Part shown: piece after piece, positions 38,001-47,000 of the stretch | Layout of the letters: every line of letters starts with the position of its first letter | Numbering within the stretch: the first letter of the stretch is position 1 | NCBI GenBank assembly: GCA_022702705.1 | Contig: CM040425.1 | Span: 4,030,001-4,094,000 of the forward strand | Origin: Papilionanthe hookeriana x Papilionanthe teres | Lineage: Eukaryota > Streptophyta > Magnoliopsida > Asparagales > Orchidaceae | Direction of reading: 5' to 3' | Length of the DNA: 64,000 bases | The notes under the pieces: model-generated | What the model was told of the DNA's origin: nothing | Seen by the model: the letters and a program-made list of their open reading frames with translations, nothing else | Databases searched by the model: none | Program-made: the position numbers and the translations under genes

Positions 38001-41000
38001 CCAACCAACCATCCACAAACAACCGAACACTTGTCCACCACACAACCAACCGTCTGATGACCAATTTTGCTAGCTAATAAGCTCCCGAACAATAAGCTCC
38101 GACAGTCAAAAGACCAGAATGCCCTATACTATCGCCCATACTTGCAACTATTCATACATGCAACTATTCATGTAATGACCTACCTATAACTCTTGTGATA
38201 TTTCTTAATTCATAATTCTTGTAACAAGTATTCATGTAGGCATTTCATATATCATATGTATGAATCATAGTAAATAAATACTTGCAAGCAATAATTTCAT
38301 AAGCATATTCATCAGATTCATAATAAATTCACAGGTATCGTAAGAAACAATTCAAGTTTACATTCATACAATTTATATAGATATTCTTTCACAATATGTA
38401 AAAAATTCTAAATGCAATATGTCTAACACATAATCACATAGAAACCTATAAATTTTTTATTTAAATTAGCGGAAGATTATTTCACATAAACTGACGGAGT
38501 AGCCCTACTATGATTTTTCTTAAGCTCACATCGAGCTTACTGCCTAGTGTAAACGTGGAATTCGTAACCTCTTATGAAATTCATAAATTTTTTTGTCAGA
38601 CCTTAATTTAACCCACACATACATATGTGTCGTTGGGTAGGCCAACACTACCGTTGCCGGTCCCAAGCCCGGATGAGAAAAGTGGAGGGTTGCGTTAGGT
38701 AGTCGACAGCCAGCGTAAAACTTGTTGAAAAAATCATGACATGAATCCTTTTGATCATCGTGTAAGTGTTGGGCGTCCCCCAAGCCGACGCTGCCAGTAT
38801 GGCTCGAATACATCGGAAAGTGTGCGAGGGCCGCTACACCTGGCGCCCGGGTATAGTGTCAAGTAAGTAAGGGTTCCCACATTATGGACGGATGCGGGTA
38901 AAGAAACTAGTCCATGATACTAGTATTAGGATAGAATCTTGGCATATAGGTACTCTCAATGGTAAATTAATGGAATTGGATGATATTATGATTCATAGGA
39001 AGATAAATATCTTATGTATTCAAGAAACTAAATGGGTTGGAGAAAAAGCTAAGGAGATTGATAACTTAGGGTTTAAAATATGGTATTCTGGTAAGAGTCG
39101 TACTAGAAATGTAGGTGTAATTATAAATAATAGTTTGAAAGATAATATTGTTAAAATTAATAGAGTTTGAGATAAAATTATAGCACGTAAGATTATTATT
39201 GATACTAATTTTTAATATTATAAGTGCTTATACTCCTCAAGTTGGTTTAGATATAGGATCTAAAGATAAATTATGGAATGATTTAAGACTTAATACACTC
39301 GATAATTCTCAAGAAAAACTTTTATCGATGGAAATTTAAATTGACATGTCGATAGAGTGGTAGAAGATTTCGAAATATTCATGCAGGTATACAAGCATGA
39401 AGCGATTAATGGAGAAGGTAGAGTCATATTAGATTTTATTTTAGCGTGTGATTTTACTATTACTAATACTTTATTTAAGAAAAAAGATTAATATCTTATT
39501 ATTTAGAATAAGAGATCTAATAAAACACAAATTGATTATTTTCTTATGAGTAGAAGAGATCGTCAAGATTAGTAAGGATTGTAAGCGTCATTCCAAGTGA
39601 TGAATTAAGATCTAACATCGTTTATTAGTTATAGATTTTAAGATGAAGAGTTGTAAAATAAATAATACTAGGATTCAACATCGTAAAATTAGATGAGGGT
39701 ATCTAAAAGACACAAATAAAATTATTTTTATAAGTAAAATTCAAGATTTAAAAATTTGGGATGTCCATGAAGACGCAAATGCTATGTGGGAAAAAATAAT
39801 TAATACTATTAAAAAAGTGGCTAAAGATGTACTTGGAGAATCAAAAGAAAAAGTTTCTATAAATAAAAATAGTTGGTGGTTGATACACCTAAAATATATA
39901 GTATTTTTATGCACATTTTTATACCTATTTTTAATGATATTGTGACTTTAATGGAAGATATTTTGTCTTTTCTTACAAGTATGATTGAAAATGGATGCTC
40001 ATGATGAAAGGAGCAAAGTGGATCAAATTTGGAGCAAAAAAATGAAAAATAAAAAATTTGGCATGCAGTAAGCTCAGTTATCATGGCTGCTCATCGCATG
40101 ATTAAAAATCGAGATTCAAATGGATTTGGCGCCAATTTCAAAGGGGATGAGATATAACTCTTGGTGGTAACGTCCATAACTTTTTTTGGGCGGCAAGTTT
40201 GAATGAAAGGGTGCGTTCCTTGATAGATACTGAACACATTTTGAAGAGACACCAAAACACCTTTTGGTTTAATATTTAAAGAGAGTCTTAGGAAAGATTT
40301 AGGGGAGGCAATTTGAGGAGACTCTTCCACTGCATTTTGAAGAGTACTTCCATTCATTTTAAAAGTTTTTATTTAGAATAGGAGTAGAGAGTAGAAAGGA
40401 GAAAAGGGTCGGGTAAAGTATTCTTCTTCCCACTTCTTTTCTTTTTTTTAGATTACTTTTTATTGAAGTCCAAGTCCGTATTCGAGTCGACTGGAGTTGG
40501 GAGACTCGCTCGAGAAGTAGTTTAGCGAAGAGTCAAAGTTTCGGATGAACTTCATTAGTGATTGTGGATATGATTTTCGGATAAGTGTTTACTTTTATTT
40601 AGTTTATTAATACTTGTTTTCGTTTATTATTTTCCTTATCGTTGTTTTTAATTTTAAATCAATGTGTTTTTATATTTTCTCAATGCATTCGAGTAGCTTA
40701 CTTTATCTTTTCTTTATTAAATGGAGAAGTAATTAATTTAAAGAGAATTATCATGGAAAGTATAAGTGTTTAAAAGCTAGAATAAGTTGTGAAGATTGAT
40801 TCTAAAAACTTTGTTTACTTCTTAATTTACTATTAAGTTGTCAAAATTTCTTGAGATTATGTAGATTACGATCTTGTATTGTCTCATAAAAGTTAGTAAG
40901 AATCATACGAAATTATATGGGTGAGAACTGTATTCCATATAATTGAATGTAATATTAGAAGATATTTTTATAAAAGAGTAGAAATTAGTAGGATTTTAGA

Positions 41001-44000
41001 GTGATGCGCTAAAACCCCTTAATTTAGTTTCAAGTTTTGAGTTTTTTATGAGAAGTTAGCCTCAGGTAGTATGGAATCGAGAACTCCAGAGTGGGTAGAT
41101 CGATATTTTCCTCATCTAATCACTGTTCAAAATAACATAAATTTTAAATTAACCTATGTTATTTATGTAACCAAGTAAGGAGTAAAGAACACATTTGCTT
41201 CTATCCGTCACAACAAAAATTCGAATACTTTCACAACAATACTTTAAGAATTATTACTACTTCATGAAAGGAAAGAAAAAGATATTCTAGTTAATAGTAT
41301 TTTACATCCAAGTGTTATTAGCTATCGTAATTTTAATTTCTTGCTTTGCATTTTTATTAAGAAAATTTCAAAAGACATATCAACCTTCAAAACATTTCAA
41401 AATCAAGACATACTTTTCGAAAACAATTAAAGAAAGTAAAAAGATAATTCTCTGATTCTTTTAAAGATTTCACATTTTCCCCTGCGGTTCGATATCTCGA
41501 GCTTAATCGAAAGTTCGTATATTACTTGATAAACGATATGTATACTTGCGTAATATCTCATATTATCAAATCATAATTTTCATATTTAAAATCATCAGCA
41601 CACTTATATCTGACGGTACCAAGTTTTTGGCGTCGTTGCACTTATATCTATCGGGGATCCGTGGTGGAATAATAATGTGCAAGACAAGATAAAACATAAG
41701 AAGTTATGTTATAAAAATTGGTTTAATCGTAAAACGTAGTAGACTGGGAAAAATATAAAACGACCCTAGTGAGATGCTAAAAGAATAATCTGTGACGCTA
41801 AGAATTCTGTTTTTAGTGATCTTTATAACATGTTAGATACTAATGGTCTTCGTTTGAGTGGAACTAAAACTGAATACATGGAATGTAATTTTAGTAATAA
41901 TAGCTCTAGTGACATAAGTGTAACTTTGGGTGATCAAATTATTTAAAGGTGTGAACAATTTAGATATCTCGGGTCCATTGTTCAAAGCGATGGTGATATA
42001 GATGGGGATGTTCATAGTAGAATTCAGGTTGGTTGGTTGAAGTGGAGGAATGCGTCCGGCCTATTGTGTGATAGAAAAGTACCATTAGACTGAAAGGAAA
42101 ATTTTATAAGATGGTGGTGAGACCTGCAATGCTCTATGTGCTAAATGTTGGCCTTTAAAAGAGAAGCATAATGCTAAGTTAAGTGTTGCTGAGATGAGAA
42201 TGATTAGGTGGATGAGTGGCTTTACACTTAGAGATAAAATGCGAAATGAATATATCTGTAATAGGGTTGGTGTTGCACCAGTGACGGATAAAAGTAGAGA
42301 GAGTCGCCTTAGATGGTTTGGTCACATTAAACGTCGACAACCGGATGATCCGATTAGGAGAGTAGATGTTTTAGATACAACTTATGTTAAGAAAGGCAGA
42401 GGTAGACCTAGGAAAACTTGGGCTTATTGCATAAAAAATGATCTTAATTTATTAGAATTAAACGAAAATTTGACACTAAATAGGATGCAATGGAGAAAAA
42501 GGATTCATGTAGCCGACCCGACTTAGTAGGATTAAGACTTTGTTGTTGTTGTTTGTTGTTGTATATATATGTGTGTCAACATTTACCTCGAATATGTTGC
42601 CCAGCATGAATTCTCCCTACAAATTACTTCAAATCCTCTCTTCCTCCCCTTTAACCTTCCCTCCTTCCCTTTACTTTGCTAATTTCCTACTAGTTGCCCA
42701 TACAGAAGTCCTCAAGCCTAGTTTGTAGTTTCCAACACAAGCTTGCCTCTCGCTACAGTGACTCGAAACAAAAATGGGCACCGATTCGTGGCAAACATCA
42801 AAATGTAAATGAATAAGTGCACTGATTCTTGCCAAACGTAAAAAATGAAAATGAATGAAAGGAGAGGAATATCTCAAATTTTGTGAAAGAGGGGTTTATA
42901 CTCCATTCTCTCCCCAGAGCCCTGAATTGTCTCTTGCAGCTACTTGCGGGTTGTACGACTGCTTTTGCTACAGGGACCGAGCAAATCTTCATGCGGAGAG
43001 GAATCGACAGGAATGGAGAATCCGTGAAGCTGCCATGCATTATTTCCCATGATTGAAAATCACGAAGGAAGGTCGGTGGCTATTGTATTGAGGGAGAGAT
43101 TAGGGAGTTAATTGAGATTAATTAAGTTTAATTAAACTTTTATTTCATAATTTTATATCTTCACATATGTTTAAAATTCATGCACGGTGAATATATCAAA
43201 TTGTTTGATATAACATGTAGAATTTTATAAAATTGAGTCGATCAAATTTTGAGACATGTCAAATTATGGGTTATGCTTTAAACATGCTGAAAGTTTACCA
43301 ATTTCTTATAATTATGTGTTACACAACTATCTTAGCGGTCTCATCCAACCATGCTCAATTTGCTTTTCAGTTTTTTTATTGCTTAACATTCAACTATATG
43401 TAATATAGTGGATTAAATTGCAATTTAAAATGATTTATTAAATCTTTATGCAATTTTCTTATTGCATGTGCATTATATGTAGCACTCCATATTATTCTCC
43501 CAACTTCTAATAAGATTGTGTTTGGATGTTGGATTTTGAGTGAAAGGAAATAAAAAAAAAGGGCAGTAAAGCTCAAATTATTCGTATAGATTCATGAACA
43601 ACCTATACTATTGGGATTTCATTTCGTTTCTTTTAGTTTTATTTGATTCAAACAAATCCTAAAAGTTATATCCTCGGCTAATGGTTCATTCTCTACACTC
43701 AAGCTATACTTAAATACTTCACTTCTAACCATCACCTAAGCTTTAGTTATATCTTCTAACCTTGATGATCAATGATTATTAATTTTGCGCCTATTAATTT
43801 ATAGATTTCTGTTTTTTTTTTCCTTTTTTTGATATTTTCTCAAATATTCTAATTTTCCCTTATTTCCACAAGGATCTCGCTTGACATGTAAATAACATTT
43901 CATAGTACCTGCTTCAAAGATCCTTCACTATCCCAATATCCAATACAAAATATATAATATATGAACTTTATGCAACCCCCTGATATAATTCTTATGTGAT

Positions 44001-47000
44001 TTAGAACTCTTTGATTGGTTGACTGGTGCTTTTGATACTTGTGATCACTTTATCATTAACATTTTTAGTAACACTAACAATCCTTTGGCACTTTTTTTTT
44101 TAAAATTTATAACATGCTTCAATATAGCTCTATTGATACTCAATTATATCCCTTATTAAGATCAATACAATCTATTTGAAGATCTTTTTAAATTCTACAC
44201 TTCTTTATTGTTTTAGTACGAATACCATTTCCATAGTAGATTTACTTGTGATAAAACCAAATTAATATCCCATGTGAACTCTATTTTCTAGTTCTATATT
44301 CCATTAACCTCACCCATATAATGTTTGATGACTCTTAAGTCTGATTTTCTTTAATTGCAAAGCTCTTGTACTTCTATTTCCTTCATTAATATTGATATTA
44401 GAATATTATTTCATTAATAGTAGTTCTGTTTATCATTTTATTCCGGTATTTCTCAATCGTTTGGTTGTTAGTCACTTTTTGAAAAAGGTAGATATGCATT
44501 GATGTTTGAAACAAATCAACTTTGATTCAGGGATCAATTTCAACTTCTTATTAATGGCAAAAAACCTCTTTTATTTTACTTTATTTTATTTTTTGTTTGT
44601 GTTACTTGGTGAATTTAGAAGGATGTTTGTGATAGCACATATATCTTGCAAGTTTGCCCCATTTCCCATTCCTTCTATACGAGCTTCCTACTTTATCCAT
44701 TGTCAAATTTGTTGTTGTGATATTTGACTTGAATTCTGTTGTTTTTATTATTGTTGATTAATTCATATTCAACTTGTTTTTCTATTTTGCAGATCATGGG
44801 GTACTCTGATACGGATGTTGCTGAATTTGTATTTAGTTCCAAGTCCTCACTTGATTCACTGATCAATTTTCTTTGCAATGATCTATCCAAAGCATGTGTT
44901 GCTAAGGCACCCCCTGTTCCAAAGGTAGGCATATTTTTTCTTGTCTTGTGGACTGTGATTTTTTAAGAATTTAATCTAGTTAGCTTTTTAGTTTATAATT
45001 TTACTGTAATTCCAAATGTAATCTATATGAAAAATAATTTATATCCAATTCAAAGTTCTTAGAAATCTTGAGATGCAAAATATACTATTTTGTGTTCAAA
45101 ATTTGTAAATTTCATTTGTCATGATATATGTTTGTTGATGCTAGGAACTTGTTCTACATCATCAATTTCTTATTAAATTTTGAAATTTATGAAAACTTTG
45201 AGATGCAAAGCATACTGTTTTGTGTCAACAGTTTCCGAATTTAGTTGGACTTGTGATATGTCTGCTGATGTTAGTAATTTCATCTTCTTCGTTTTTGTGT
45301 GTAACGTTATATACCTTCTTTGTAATGAAAACTAAGGCAAATGAATTGTCAAAACAAAGAATGAAATCAAGTAAACTAATCTCCTTATACATATAAAAAG
45401 GATATCATCAATTTGGCACCACAAAGCAGTATAGTAAGGTGTGTCAAAGCCGTTCATTGTTTATATTTTGGTGGCACCTTATTAACTTGATCCCTTCAAT
45501 TTTTTCTATATAATCAAAAGATTATTGATTTTTTATTTATTTATTTATTTATTTTTTTGTTGGTTGTTGTTGATGTTGGTAATTCTTGAGCTTTCATGTA
45601 GATGCTTTTATACCTGGAGCCGGCAATATGAACAGCTGTACTTTAAAAGATTTGTGAACGACAGCCAACCTTTAGTTGAATGTATAATTCAGTCCTTCAG
45701 TTTACTGTGCTAAAGTCTACTTTCTTATCTGACTTCGTGAATGTTTTGATTGCTCCCAACATCATCATTGTAGTTCTTACATGTCTCTTGTTGAACATAC
45801 AATTATAGGGGCAATGCTTTGCTCTCCATGAAGTTTTCCCAGTTAACAACTCGTGGTATTGCTTGAAAATTAGTGAAGTTGGAAGTAGACTTCATTTTAC
45901 TTCTATTTAATCTCTTATTTGCGGTGCATTTACCTGAACTTATTATTTTGGGAGCATAGTACGACTCTACAGCCATATATGCCTCTCTTAGGTGGCTGAT
46001 CTTTCAATATAATTTGGAACATTTAAAACTTTATTTGGGTCATTTACATACATATCACTCTAAAGTTATATAAACATTCATTATTACATGCATACCACTC
46101 AAATGTTTACATCACATAAAAAATATCACTATCAATATCTTTTTGAAAGTGAAATGCACCTTTCCGTGCATAATTTTATAACACAGGTCTTATAAGTGTA
46201 AATATCAAAATTTTGGTGGTAGATATGTAAATACATAAGAGTTATGTGATTTGCATGTAAATTACCCAAAAAAAGTTTGTTAGGCATTATAAGTCGAGCT
46301 GTCTTTGACGTCAAATTTGTAGTAGTTGTGTGTAGATCTTATGACAGCTATTTGAAATTGCTGCATAGTTTTTGTTGCCTGCTCCATCTCAAACGAGGTT
46401 TTCTAAATAATTCTTTTTTAAATTTTTCTAGAGAAGGTCTTAATCTCAATATGTGAGCGGCACTTGCAAATGCATTCCAACTTAACTTCGAAAAAGCACA
46501 TATGGCTTTTAAAAGTATTTCTGTGAATTAAAATACCCATCTAAGCATAGGATTAACAGATTAAATGTATGATTAAATTGGTGGATGGATAAATAACATG
46601 AATGGTGGCTGGATTTTATATACTCTTATTGATTGACATTGATGGATACTCGGTTTTTATTGGTAATCATTTCCCTCCTGTCTACAGGGCCGGGTGCCTG
46701 GAGAACCTTTTGTTGCAAAGCCCACTAAAGATGCTGAAATGGAAAAGATTTTAAAATCCATGGAGGTAGTTTTGCAAAATCTGTTCGAAACTTTTCTTTC
46801 TGTCAATTTTATGCATCTACAATTCCTCGACTCTTAGGCTGATTTCATGACAGGGCATGCCAGGAGCGCCTAGCATGAAGATGTATTCTAGAGAGGATCT
46901 AATGAACAATAATTTTGGTGATGAAGATAGTGGTGATGATGATGATGATGATAGTGATGATGACTTTGACAAAAATTTGGTATGAATTTTATCTTTCAAA

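Larger units (their letters stand above)
38625..42562 (+). mobile_element. LINE copy 2, interrupted by a solo LTR and internally deleted
   Basis: A plant LINE with a 5' region (GGTAGGCCAACACTACC, GTAGTCGACAGCCAGCG), an endonuclease, and a C-terminal part, ending in a GTT-rich tail at 42540-42562. The solo LTR at 39881-41660 splits the endonuclease-to-RT linker. After the LTR the frame resumes (WWNNNVQDKI) but jumps from a SVFSDLYNMLDT segment straight to GLRLSGTKTEYM, so the catalytic core of reverse transcriptase is absent. Not mobile by itself. Confidence 0.88.
11384..44792 (+). other. Intron 3, 33,409 bases, packed with transposons
   Basis: The intron is bounded by a GTAATA donor at 11384 and a TCTATTTTGCAG acceptor ending at 44792. 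The flanking exons encode CQE and IMGYSDTD, which are contiguous in the related plant protein as I remember it. The sequence near both ends is unremarkable AT-rich intron, and the middle holds LINEs, solo LTRs and tandem LTR-gag units. The other five introns are 82, 95, 1763, 88 and 116 bases. Confidence 0.85.

Noticed and set aside
42194..42526. 110-codon frame as a host gene
   Set aside because: Its motifs and position show it to be the C-terminus of the LINE ORF2.
44506..44966. Frames around exon 4 as separate small genes
   Set aside because: The splice sites and conserved sequence make 44793-44924 an exon; the rest is intron.
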